Shown: in pieces, positions 16,770-25,499 of the stretch | How the letters are laid out: every line of letters starts with the position of its first letter | Numbering within the stretch: position 1 is the first letter of the stretch | Origin: CAZPDM01 sp964585305 | GTDB lineage: Bacteria > Planctomycetota > Uabimicrobiia > Uabimicrobiales > JABWCH01 | Assembly (NCBI GenBank): GCA_964585305.1 | Contig: CAZPDM010000006.1 | Span: 1-64,000, forward strand | DNA: 64,000 nt | Direction of reading: 5' to 3' | Made by a program: the position numbers and the translations under genes | Notes under the pieces: generated by a model | Database searches by the model: none | What the model saw: the letters and a program-made list of their open reading frames with translations, nothing else | What the model was told of the DNA's origin: nothing

Positions 16770-19700
16770 TTGATCCTATCAAAATTAAGAAATATTTTCC
16801 AAAATTTAAAAAAAAATATCCATTTCCCTAAAATTTATATTGGAAAATTTCCAACTCATGCTGTAACAGGAGATTGGTTGTTATTTCCATACCATCCATC
16901 AATTTTGAGATGCGGTTTAACCAGTATTATTGAAATTAACAAAACTTTAAACGAAAAATCCATTGACTTACAGTATATGCTTCAAGAAATACAAAATACA
17001 AAAAATATTACAGAAAAAGATTTCCTTTCGCATCAAAATTCCCTATTAAATAGAATTACTCAAGAGACTCTATTTCGTGAAGATGAGTTTTTTTGTTCTT
17101 TAGCTAAAGATGTAAATAACCAACAAATTCTTTGGAAAATTGCAGATGAATTGCAACAATGGATTCAAAAACTCGAAGCCCTTTGGGAAAGCGATGAAAA
17201 TAAAAACTCAATGGTATTACAATTGCGAGATATAGTTTGGAGGATTCAACAAGAACACCGACGAAACCTCCAAGCTATGGAAGAACTTGCTCAACAAAGT
17301 TTATTTACTTTATCATTATCGCAAATTCGTATATTTCGTCGGCTCAATAGTATTTTTAATATTTTAGATCGATTAGAAATTCGTGGGCGTGATTCTGCAG
17401 GAATAGTAATTGGGCTAAACATTCTCAACTATTCAGAGTTTCTAAAGGAAATAGTTACTAGAAATTTGAACGAAGATTATGAAAACCGTCAGAAACTGAA
17501 AGATTTAGTATCCTTAAGCATTAAAACTTTTGAAAATGAAACAGTATATAGGATTAACTTTGTCTATAAAGTTTGCAATGCTGTTGGAAAATTAGGTGAT
17601 AATGTACAAGAACTTCGTAAAATAATCCGCCAAGATAACATTTTTAAAATTGCATTAAGTTATAGTCAACAACCTATTACTTATCTTTCTCATACACGTT
17701 GGGCTTCCAATGGGATTATCAATATCTTTAATTGCCACCCTTTAGATAATGAGATCATCTTTAGTGCTCCTCAAAACTCATATAACATTCTTAACTTTCA
17801 GCAACATCCCTATTATAAAAAAAATGGAAGTTTGTTTGTTGCTTTAAATGGAGATATTGATAACTACGATCAACTAAAAGAACAAATTGAAGAAGAAGAT
17901 AAAATTCATATTTCCCATAAAATTACAACAGATGCAAAAATTATTGCTATTGCTATCCAACATAAACTAAACCTTGGCTTTTCTATGGAACAGGCCTTTC
18001 GCCAAGCAGTAACTTCTTTTGAAGGCTCTCATGCTATTGCAGCCCAAAGTGATTTAGAGCCAGGAAAAATTTTTTTAGCACTGCATGGTAGTGGGCAAGC
18101 TATTTATATTGGGCTTTGTGAAGATAGATATATTATTGCTTCTGAAGTTTATGGTATCGTAGAAGACACAGATTCTTATTTAGCGATGGATGGAGAAACA
18201 CCACGGATTCCAGGACATCCTGAAACTCAAGGGCAAATTTTTATTCTTAGTTCCCATAAATCAGGGTTAGAAGGGATTCAAGCGACCTATTATGATGGGA
18301 CAGAAATTGTCTTACAGCCAAAGAATTTACGTCGTGCAGAAATCACAACGAGAGATATTGATCGGCAACATTTTACACATTTCTTTGATAAAGAAATTCA
18401 CGAAGCACGTTTTTCTATCTTAAATACATTAAAAGGGAAATTTACTTTAGAGTATGATAAATCAAAAATAGAAGAAGTAAAAAAAACAGAAATTAAACTC
18501 CCCCAAACAATTACTAGTAAGATTGAAAAATTCTTATTAGGAAATGATGGTCTCCAAAAAGTAGAATTGAAAACTGATAAAATTATTCCAGAAAAAATAG
18601 TTCAAGCATTACTTAACCATCAGATAAAAAAAATCTTTGTTGTTGGCCAAGGTACGGCAAGCATAGCAGCTCAGGCAATCGCTTATCGAATGCACAAAAC
18701 TTTACCAAATTTGCAAGTTCAAGGAATGAAATCTTCAGAACTTTCAGGATTTTATCTTGAACCAGAAATGAAGGATACACTTGTTATTGCAATTACACAA
18801 TCAGGGACTACAACTGACACAAATCGATCAGTTGATATGAGTAAAAAACGCGGTGCATATACTATGTCTATTGTCAATCGCCGTAATTCGCAAATTACAA
18901 CAATGGTTGATGGAGTATTGTATACTAGCAATGGGCGTGATATTGAAATGTCTGTTGCTTCTACAAAAGCTTTCTATTCTCAAGTAACCGCTGGAGAAAT
19001 TCTTACTATTACTATTGCTCAACTTTTAAAAACTATTTCAGAAAGAGAAATGTTGGGAAGATTATTCTCTTTAAAAAACTTGCCCATGCTTTTAGAAAAA
19101 GTTTTAGCCAAAGAAAATGAAATTGCTGAAATTGCAGGACGTTGGGGAGTTAAGAGACAGCATTGGGCAATAGTGGGAAGTGGACCTAATTATATTGCCG
19201 CCCAAGAAGTTCGCATTAAATTATCTGAGCTTTGCTATAAATCTATTGCTTGTGATTTTGTAGAAGATAAAAAACACATTGATCTATCTTCCGAACCATT
19301 GATTTTAGTCTGCGCAGCAGGAATGCCCAGCAGCGTCTTAGGAGACATTGTGAAAGATGTTGCGATTTTTCGTGCTCACAATTCTCTTCCTATTGTTATC
19401 ACTCAAGAAGATGAACATCGTTTTGATCCCTATGCTACCGCTATTATAAGAGTTCCCTTAGCAGATGAATTATCTTCACTTATTTTAAATACTATGGCAG
19501 GCCATATTTTTGGCTATCATGTTGCGCGTTCTATTCATAATTTATCTCGTTTTTTCGCTTCTTTACGAGATAAAATTGTAGAAAAGCTCAATGTCCTTTC
19601 TCCAGATTTAATTTTGTTAGATCCGGATATTCAAAGTACAATTGTTCAATTTAGCAAGGAATTTAGACTTCGAAAGCAAGAAGGTGTTTTTACTTCAGCA

Positions 19701-20516
19701 TTATCACCTTATACATGCAGCGATATTACAATTTTGTTAGCATATACTACAGGCTTATTGCCTATTCAAACATTTTTTGAAGAATTTGGAACAACGGCAT
19801 CTGCAACAGCATTATTAGAAACTTTACTTGATAGATTGCATCGGGCAGTAGAAGAATTAGCTCGGCCTATTGATGCAATCAAACATCAGGCAAAAACTGT
19901 TACAGTTGGAACGAGCAGATTAGAAACAATTGAAGAAGTTGGTGGTATATTATTTGAATCATTACGCAATGCAGGGATTTCTATTCAAGAAATGCGTAGT
20001 AGTATTATTGCAAGGCTTCAACAATTGCAGCCTGCTATTTCCGAAGTTAAAGGATATAGCTATTACGAAATTAAAAATCTTGATGCTACTGGCCAACCAA
20101 CTTTGCAAAGTACTATACAACTTCTCAAATCCGAAGGAATAGCAAGCACGATTCCTTCACGTTGTCAAAATCATCCAACTTTTTTGGTTGGAACGAAAAG
20201 AGCTGTTGTTCAAAAAGCGGAAATATATTTAGGATTAGGTGGTGATCAACGTCCGATTTTAATTATTCCGATTTTTTCTCAAGATAACTTAGTAAGCCAT
20301 GAAATTTTATTCCATATAAATTTTGCCAAAAAACTTGAACCTTGCCAAGCTAAGGCTGTTATTGGTTCTTTGTATATAGATATTCAAAATATCATCATGG
20401 AAGGTAATATTCCCTGGACGGATGATCTACTTACACTTGTTCCTCCAGAATATATTTGTACGCATTCGGTTGAAGAAATTGCGGAAGCAATTTTATCTAC
20501 AAAAACTCATTCTTAA
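16770..20516 (+). CDS. Enlarged GlmS-like protein: class II glutaminase plus two SIS domains
   Basis: A 1248-residue protein related to glucosamine-6-phosphate synthase (GlmS, about 610 residues), which uses glutamine to aminate fructose-6-phosphate. The TTG start at 16770 follows a strong AAAGGAAGG. The glutaminase pieces are recognisable but spread out: CGLTS at Cys48, RGRDSAG near 205, SHTRWASNG near 306, ALNGDIDNY and TTDAKI. Long helical inserts lie between them. The first SIS domain has TQSGTTTDTN near 674 and SVASTKAFYSQ; the second follows near 800. A further 250-residue C-terminal region is unassigned. The catalytic Cys is not N-terminal, so processing would be needed. waaF follows 13 bases later. 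A sugar-amination role is plausible; the exact reaction is uncertain. Confidence 0.8.
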   Translation: MILSKLRNIFQNLKKNIHFPKIYIGKFPTHAVTGDWLLFPYHPSILRCGLTSIIEINKTLNEKSIDLQYMLQEIQNTKNITEKDFLSHQNSLLNRITQETLFREDEFFCSLAKDVNNQQILWKIADELQQWIQKLEALWESDENKNSMVLQLRDIVWRIQQEHRRNLQAMEELAQQSLFTLSLSQIRIFRRLNSIFNILDRLEIRGRDSAGIVIGLNILNYSEFLKEIVTRNLNEDYENRQKLKDLVSLSIKTFENETVYRINFVYKVCNAVGKLGDNVQELRKIIRQDNIFKIALSYSQQPITYLSHTRWASNGIINIFNCHPLDNEIIFSAPQNSYNILNFQQHPYYKKNGSLFVALNGDIDNYDQLKEQIEEEDKIHISHKITTDAKIIAIAIQHKLNLGFSMEQAFRQAVTSFEGSHAIAAQSDLEPGKIFLALHGSGQAIYIGLCEDRYIIASEVYGIVEDTDSYLAMDGETPRIPGHPETQGQIFILSSHKSGLEGIQATYYDGTEIVLQPKNLRRAEITTRDIDRQHFTHFFDKEIHEARFSILNTLKGKFTLEYDKSKIEEVKKTEIKLPQTITSKIEKFLLGNDGLQKVELKTDKIIPEKIVQALLNHQIKKIFVVGQGTASIAAQAIAYRMHKTLPNLQVQGMKSSELSGFYLEPEMKDTLVIAITQSGTTTDTNRSVDMSKKRGAYTMSIVNRRNSQITTMVDGVLYTSNGRDIEMSVASTKAFYSQVTAGEILTITIAQLLKTISEREMLGRLFSLKNLPMLLEKVLAKENEIAEIAGRWGVKRQHWAIVGSGPNYIAAQEVRIKLSELCYKSIACDFVEDKKHIDLSSEPLILVCAAGMPSSVLGDIVKDVAIFRAHNSLPIVITQEDEHRFDPYATAIIRVPLADELSSLILNTMAGHIFGYHVARSIHNLSRFFASLRDKIVEKLNVLSPDLILLDPDIQSTIVQFSKEFRLRKQEGVFTSALSPYTCSDITILLAYTTGLLPIQTFFEEFGTTASATALLETLLDRLHRAVEELARPIDAIKHQAKTVTVGTSRLETIEEVGGILFESLRNAGISIQEMRSSIIARLQQLQPAISEVKGYSYYEIKNLDATGQPTLQSTIQLLKSEGIASTIPSRCQNHPTFLVGTKRAVVQKAEIYLGLGGDQRPILIIPIFSQDNLVSHEILFHINFAKKLEPCQAKAVIGSLYIDIQNIIMEGNIPWTDDLLTLVPPEYICTHSVEEIAEAILSTKTHS

Positions 20517-20529
20517 TGAAAAATTTTCT

Positions 20530-21513
20530 ATGAAAATCTTATTACGACTGCCAAATTGGATTGGTGATGCTGTTATGGCTACCCCTGCCATCAATACATT
20601 ATGTAAAAATTTTTTAAACGCGGAAATTACTTTAGTTGGCTCTTCTGCTGTTCTTCCTCTCTTTGAAAATGATCCGAGATTCTCAAAATTCGTAGCAGAT
20701 TCGTCAAAAAAATCTAAGTTACGAATATTGGGATTGAGAAAAATGGCAAAAGAGTTAGGAAAATTTGATCTAGCAGTAACATTTCGCAATAGTATTGCAT
20801 GTACACTTATGGTTTATTGGACAGGTTCTACTCAAACAGTTGGCGCGAGCAACTGGCTACGAAATAGAATATTTACAAATTCTATTGATGTAGATAAAAA
20901 ATTACATCAGGCTCAAATCTATCATAGAATTGTTACTCAATTTTTAGGAATTTCAGAAGAGACACCTTCTACTCATCTTGTTGTACAACAGCCAGAAAAA
21001 TATATTCGTCCTACTTTAGGTATAGCTCCTGGAGCATCTTATGGTGATGCTAAACGATGGCTTCCAGAAAGATTTGCAGAAGTAGCCATTAAAATTTCTA
21101 AGCAATATGATTACGACATTGTTGTTTTAGGTTCTCCTGCTGAAAAAGAAGTTGCAAATCAAATTGAAGAAATATTTCAACAACAAGGTATTAAAAATTA
21201 TCAAAATTGTGTGGGAAAAACAACAATACCAGAATTGTTAAAGAAAATAGCAGGGGTATCTCTCTTTATTACCAACGATTCTGGGCCAATGCATATTGCG
21301 GGAGCAATGAATATTCCTACCGTTGCTGTCTTTGGTCCAACAATTCCTCATCAAACTCATCCCTGGGGTAATACCAAGCTAGAAATAGTTATCAAACCAA
21401 TTCCTTGCGCTCCTTGTATGAAGAGAACTTGCCCTTATAAACATCATAACTGCATGAAACAAATTACAACTGAAGAAGTTTTTGCCGCCATCCAACGGGT
21501 GAAAAATTTATAA
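20530..21513 (+). CDS. waaF: Lipopolysaccharide heptosyltransferase II (GT9 family)
   Basis: A 327-residue glycosyltransferase that adds heptose to the lipopolysaccharide inner core at the cytoplasmic face. The N-terminus RLPNWIGDAVMATPAI is the classic WaaF/RfaF signature. PGASYGDAKRWLPERFA and NDSGPMHIAGA are the acceptor and ADP-heptose binding regions, and the Cys-rich tail CAPCMKRTCP matches WaaF enzymes. The ATG at 20530, 13 bases after the previous stop, gives the correct N-terminus; the open frame from 20422 overlaps the GlmS-like gene. It is good evidence that the organism makes a heptose-containing outer-membrane glycolipid. Confidence 0.9.
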   Translation: MKILLRLPNWIGDAVMATPAINTLCKNFLNAEITLVGSSAVLPLFENDPRFSKFVADSSKKSKLRILGLRKMAKELGKFDLAVTFRNSIACTLMVYWTGSTQTVGASNWLRNRIFTNSIDVDKKLHQAQIYHRIVTQFLGISEETPSTHLVVQQPEKYIRPTLGIAPGASYGDAKRWLPERFAEVAIKISKQYDYDIVVLGSPAEKEVANQIEEIFQQQGIKNYQNCVGKTTIPELLKKIAGVSLFITNDSGPMHIAGAMNIPTVAVFGPTIPHQTHPWGNTKLEIVIKPIPCAPCMKRTCPYKHHNCMKQITTEEVFAAIQRVKNL

Positions 21514-21586
21514 CTTTTTTTAATTCAAATTTTTCTGTCTATAATTTATTACTTTGAAAAATTTTTTAAGTCTGCCTATTTTTTCA

Positions 21587-21615
21587 TTGACAAAAACAAA
21601 TATTTTAAGTAAAAT
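21587..21615 (+). promoter_or_regulatory. Sigma-70-type promoter of the 59-residue Cys-rich protein
   Basis: TTGACA at 21587-21592, a 17-base spacer, and TAAAAT at 21610-21615. This is a consensus -35 with a near-consensus -10. Transcription would start near 21622, leaving a leader of about 100 bases before the ATG at 21725. Confidence 0.7.
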
Positions 21616-21724
21616 ATGAAAAATAGTACAGTATTTTTTCTCCTTAAGGTTTTTACTATATATATAGAAAAAATAGAAAATTTCCCCTATAATCTCTAAA
21701 AGCTGAATCCTTGAAAGGAAAATT

Positions 21725-21904
21725 ATGAAAGTTCGTTGTTTTGATGTTAAATATCAAAAAAATGGTGAAGGATACAATTGCGCTCATTTTGACCAAGCTA
21801 AAAAAGTTTGTTTAGCAAAAAGCATGGGTGGAGCAAAACATCCTACAGTATTCCCCTCCAAATCACGTGCTTGCTCTTGTTATAAAGAAGCTGGACAAAA
21901 ATAA
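21725..21904 (+). CDS. Small Cys-rich protein (59 residues), unknown function
   Basis: A 59-residue basic protein reading MKVRCFDVKYQ at the start and ending CSCYKEAGQK. It contains five cysteines (in RCF, NCAHF, VCLAK and ACSCY) and several lysines, suggesting a metal-binding or disulfide-linked small protein; there is no signal peptide, so a zinc site is more likely. AAAGGAA lies 6 bases before the ATG. A consensus promoter upstream and a perfect terminator 20 bases downstream make it a self-contained transcription unit, which is strong support for a real gene. I do not recognise the family. Confidence 0.75.
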   Translation: MKVRCFDVKYQKNGEGYNCAHFDQAKKVCLAKSMGGAKHPTVFPSKSRACSCYKEAGQK

Positions 21905-21923
21905 TCGCATGAGTTTTAAAAGA

Positions 21924-21951
21924 AAACCCAAGAAAGATTTTTCTTGGGTTT
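21924..21951 (+). terminator. Rho-independent terminator after the Cys-rich small gene
   Basis: A 12-bp perfect stem, AAACCCAAGAAA (21924-21935) against TTTCTTGGGTTT (21940-21951), a 4-base loop, then CC and a run of eight or more T. Ends the small-protein transcript. Confidence 0.9.
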
Positions 21952-22038
21952 CCTTTTTTTAAAGTAAAAATTTATCATTAAAACTTATAGTTCTTTTATA
22001 GATTTTTAAGAAAAAAAAGCTATAATAAAGGAGCATAT

Positions 22039-23058
22039 ATGGTACTTTTGTCTCATTTAATTATTTCTGCATATAATATACGTAAAAATTTTTTTCAACG
22101 TATGGAAAAACAAAATACAACTTGCTATCGTATATTTCATGGGATTGCAGAAGGTAGACCAGGTTTAACAATAGATCGATATGGCTCGGTTTTATTAGCA
22201 CAAACCTTTGGAGTAGCTTTATCTAAAGAAGAATTATTTGAAGTAGAAAATATTTTGCAAGAATTCTATGATAAAAAAAGCTATTGCTTTGTTTATAATC
22301 ACAGAGGAAATGAATCTCTTAAACAAGGGTTTGAAGCATGGCATAAACCAAATGCGTTTGCATTAGAACCTCAAATTATCTATGAATCTGGCATAAAATA
22401 TATTTCTATGGTAAGACATCGTGGGCAAGACCCTCTACTTTTTTTAGATTTACGTGTTGCAAGAAATTATGTTAGAGAGCATTCGAAAAATTGTAGTATA
22501 TTAAATTTATTTGCCTATACTTGTGGAGTAGGTGTTTGCGCTATGGTTGGGGGAGCAAAAGAAGTTTGGAATATTGATTTCTCATCTTCATCTTTAGAAT
22601 ATGGGAAAAAAAATAAGCAGCTAAATGGAAATTGGGAACAATTTCATATTGTCCAAACCGATGTATTTTGTGCTTTATATCAATTTGCAAATCGTCCGCT
22701 TAAAGGGCGTGGAGCTAAACAACATCCTCCAAAAATTAAACTTAAAGAACATAATTTTGATTTAGTTTTTTTAGATCCTCCTGCATGGGCAAAAAGTCCT
22801 TATGGAACAGTAGATTTAATACGAGATTACCAAAGTTTGCTTAAACCTTGTTTATGGGTTACAAAACCTGGTGGTACGATTATAGCAGTTAATAATGTCG
22901 CTCAAGTTTCTATTGATGAATGGGTTACAAAAATTGAACGTTGCAGCCAAAAAGCTGGTCGATTATTTCAAAAAATTACAATACTAAAACCAGAGGAAGA
23001 CTTTCCGAGCTGGGACAATAACCCTCCTTTAAAAATCGCAGTTTGTCAATTGCAATAA
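22039..23058 (+). CDS. Class I SAM-dependent methyltransferase, RlmI-like
   Basis: A 339-residue methyltransferase resembling RlmI/RlmK-type enzymes that methylate 23S rRNA cytosine. The N-terminal third has the family's domain (CYRIFHGIAEGRPGLTIDRY). The SAM-binding motif LNLFAYTCGVGVCA is near residue 154 and the catalytic-type motif LDPPAWAKS near 244. AAAGGAG precedes the ATG at 22039. A caspase-like gene starts 26 bases after its stop on the same strand. The fold is certain; that the target is 23S rRNA m5C is inferred from the family. Confidence 0.82.
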   Translation: MVLLSHLIISAYNIRKNFFQRMEKQNTTCYRIFHGIAEGRPGLTIDRYGSVLLAQTFGVALSKEELFEVENILQEFYDKKSYCFVYNHRGNESLKQGFEAWHKPNAFALEPQIIYESGIKYISMVRHRGQDPLLFLDLRVARNYVREHSKNCSILNLFAYTCGVGVCAMVGGAKEVWNIDFSSSSLEYGKKNKQLNGNWEQFHIVQTDVFCALYQFANRPLKGRGAKQHPPKIKLKEHNFDLVFLDPPAWAKSPYGTVDLIRDYQSLLKPCLWVTKPGGTIIAVNNVAQVSIDEWVTKIERCSQKAGRLFQKITILKPEEDFPSWDNNPPLKIAVCQLQ

Positions 23059-23084
23059 AAATCAATATCTTTGGAGGAAAATTT

Positions 23085-25421
23085 ATGTCTGCTACAAAAT
23101 ATAAGATTTTATTAGTATATTTCATGATATTTTTCTTTGCTTGTGGGAGAGCACAGGAACAAAATATATTGCAAGGAATACGCTTTGCTTTTATTATTGG
23201 TGTAGCAGATTATGATAATGATAATTGGGATTTGCAGCTTCCAGTAACAAATGCTGAGCAAATAGCAGATGCTTTAAAAAAAGTAGGTTTTCTTGAATCA
23301 AATATCATCATCTTACGCAATCCTACTTATCAAGAAATTGTGGAAAAATTTCGCGAATTTAGTAACAAAATTCAAGAGCAGAATATACAGGCTTGTAAAA
23401 AGAAAAATGTAGGTAAAATTCCTGCTACAGAAGCCGTTTTATTTTATTTCTGTGGACATGGGGCAATGTTGCAGGAGACTAATTATCTTTTGCCGAGAGA
23501 TGTTCGAAGTAATTTTTCTAAAGATATACAAGATAAAGGAATTTCATTAGGCCTTATTACAGAAAGACTTCAAACAACTGCAAAAGAGTTAGAATCAGAT
23601 AATGAGAAAGAATCCTTAACTAAAATATCAGGTGGACAACTAAATATCATTTGGGCAGATACATGTTCTACTAAAATAGAGGGATATACTATTACTAATC
23701 CCAAAGTCCCATCTGCAAAAGGATTCATAATTGATATGGCAAGTAGTCCTGGGCAGTCTGCAAATGATGGACTATTTACAAAAAAAATATTGGAATATAT
23801 TGATTCCGGACTAGAAATTGTTGTCATGATGGATCAAGTGCGAAGCAGAGTTTCGAGTGAAAGCAATGGTTTTCAAGTACCTGTGGAATCGAATGGAAAA
23901 ATAGGTTTTTTTTATTTTAGTAAACCGAAAAAATCTAAAGATGAAGAATTTTTTCAAAAAGTAGTTTCATTTGATCAAAAACAAAAACAAGAAACTCTTA
24001 TAGAAGCAAAGCAACAAGAAGAACTTTTAAAAAAAACTGATGAAAAAAAAGAATATTGGTTACGACAAAAAAAAGAAGAATTACAAGCTATCCAGGCTTA
24101 TAGCAAAATAATCAATAAAATAGAAACTTTTTTATACAAAAAATCTTTACCTATTCCCAGAGAAAATATAACAAATAAAGAATATCTAAAATTACAAAAA
24201 GAATATGAGAGCTTTGAAAAAGATTATTTAGATATAGAAAAAGAAGTAAATAGCTATCAAAAAGAATATAGTAAAAAACTTAGGTATCAAGATTTATCAG
24301 TCGATTTAGAACAAGCTAAAATTTACTGGAAATTTCAAGAAAAAACAAAAGAAGTTGCTAAAAAATTAGCTGACTTAGAATCCCAAAATGATATTAAAAT
24401 TGAATCTAAAAAAACAGAGGATACTAAAAAGATAGATGATAAAAATATTGCATTAAAAAAATTAGAGGATACTAAAAAGATAGATGATATTAAAATTGAA
24501 GCCAATAAAAAAGAAGAAGAAATACAGCATATTGTAACTGAATATGGATTACCTGAAAATATATGGAAAAATTGCCAAAGCGTAGAAAACAATACTGTAA
24601 TCTTAGACATGGCTACAGAAACTTGGCTAAATTTATCTTGGGAGGAACAAGTTAAATATGCTCAAATTTATCAAGAAAATTATGCTAAGTTTCATAAACT
24701 TGAAATAGTCAAAAATTTTTATGTATCGAATGTTGCTTTTAAGATGAGATTAGTCCCTCCTGGCGTCTATTTAATTGGTAGTTCAAAGAACGATAGTAAT
24801 TATAATGATGATGAAAAACAGGCACGTATTGTTATTTTATATCCTTTCTATCTAGGAGAAAAAGAAATCTCTCAAGAACAATGGAAAATTGTTATGGGAA
24901 AGGATAAAAATTTTTCTCATTGGAAAGATGATACGCTGCCTATAGAAAAAATAACTTATCAAGATGCCGCAGACTTTTGCAACAAATTAGAAAAAATGTC
25001 TGGCCAGCAAGGTTTTAGACTGCCTGTTGAATATGAATGGGAATATTGCTGTCGTGCTGGTACAACAACCTCTTTTAATTTGGGAGAAGAAATTTCTCTA
25101 GCAAAAATCAATTACGATGATGAAACAGGGGAATATAGAAAAAAAACTATAGCTTCTGGAACAATTGAAAATGCAAATGCTTGGGGATTCTTTGATATGC
25201 ATGGAAATATTACAGAATATTGTTGCAATACTTACGAAGAAAATTATTCTTCCAAAATTCATGATCCCAATAAAATTTCTATGAGTAAAAAAAATAACTT
25301 ACCAGCCATTCGTGGTGGAAGTTGGGGGGCGATTATGAAAGAATGTCGTTCGGCATATAGAGCATTTTTTAATGCGGGAAGTGATTATCGTCTTGGGATG
25401 AGAATTTTAAAAGTGTTTTAA
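23085..25421 (+). CDS. Caspase-like (peptidase C14) protein fused to an FGE/SUMF1-like domain
   Basis: A 778-residue exported protein. The start at ATG 23085 has GGAGG 7 bases upstream; the longer open frame from 23043 overlaps the previous gene. An N-terminal hydrophobic segment ends FFFACG, either a lipobox (Cys20) or a signal peptide. Residues about 30-290 form a caspase-like domain: CGHGA places the catalytic His at 125 and WADTC the Cys at 194. A long Lys/Glu-rich coiled coil with an imperfect repeat (EDTKKIDD) spans about 300-490. The C-terminal 235 residues are a formylglycine-generating-enzyme-type (FGE) fold with RLPVEYEWEYCCRAG, NAWGFFDMHGN and RGGSW...CRSAYRA. The first catalytic Cys of true FGEs appears missing, so this part more likely binds a ligand. 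The substrate is unknown. Confidence 0.85.
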   Translation: MSATKYKILLVYFMIFFFACGRAQEQNILQGIRFAFIIGVADYDNDNWDLQLPVTNAEQIADALKKVGFLESNIIILRNPTYQEIVEKFREFSNKIQEQNIQACKKKNVGKIPATEAVLFYFCGHGAMLQETNYLLPRDVRSNFSKDIQDKGISLGLITERLQTTAKELESDNEKESLTKISGGQLNIIWADTCSTKIEGYTITNPKVPSAKGFIIDMASSPGQSANDGLFTKKILEYIDSGLEIVVMMDQVRSRVSSESNGFQVPVESNGKIGFFYFSKPKKSKDEEFFQKVVSFDQKQKQETLIEAKQQEELLKKTDEKKEYWLRQKKEELQAIQAYSKIINKIETFLYKKSLPIPRENITNKEYLKLQKEYESFEKDYLDIEKEVNSYQKEYSKKLRYQDLSVDLEQAKIYWKFQEKTKEVAKKLADLESQNDIKIESKKTEDTKKIDDKNIALKKLEDTKKIDDIKIEANKKEEEIQHIVTEYGLPENIWKNCQSVENNTVILDMATETWLNLSWEEQVKYAQIYQENYAKFHKLEIVKNFYVSNVAFKMRLVPPGVYLIGSSKNDSNYNDDEKQARIVILYPFYLGEKEISQEQWKIVMGKDKNFSHWKDDTLPIEKITYQDAADFCNKLEKMSGQQGFRLPVEYEWEYCCRAGTTTSFNLGEEISLAKINYDDETGEYRKKTIASGTIENANAWGFFDMHGNITEYCCNTYEENYSSKIHDPNKISMSKKNNLPAIRGGSWGAIMKECRSAYRAFFNAGSDYRLGMRILKVF

Positions 25422-25452
25422 AAATTGCTAACTCTTCATTTATGTTGTATAT

Positions 25453-25477
25453 GTTCCCACGACGTATACGTGGGAAC
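25453..25477. terminator. Hairpin between convergent caspase/FGE and GspE/PilB genes
   Basis: GTTCCCACG (25453-25461) and CGTGGGAAC (25469-25477) form a perfect 9-bp stem with a 7-base loop. It lies between two converging genes. A T-run occurs only about 15 bases to the right, so its strength as a terminator is uncertain. Confidence 0.6.
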
Positions 25478-25499
25478 TATAAAATAGTTATCTATTTTT

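Noticed and set aside
23085..25421. Possible diversity-generating retroelement target, because the C-terminal FGE/C-lectin-like fold is a common variable protein.
   Set aside because: No reverse transcriptase, no template repeat and no A-biased variable repeat copy is seen anywhere in the window.
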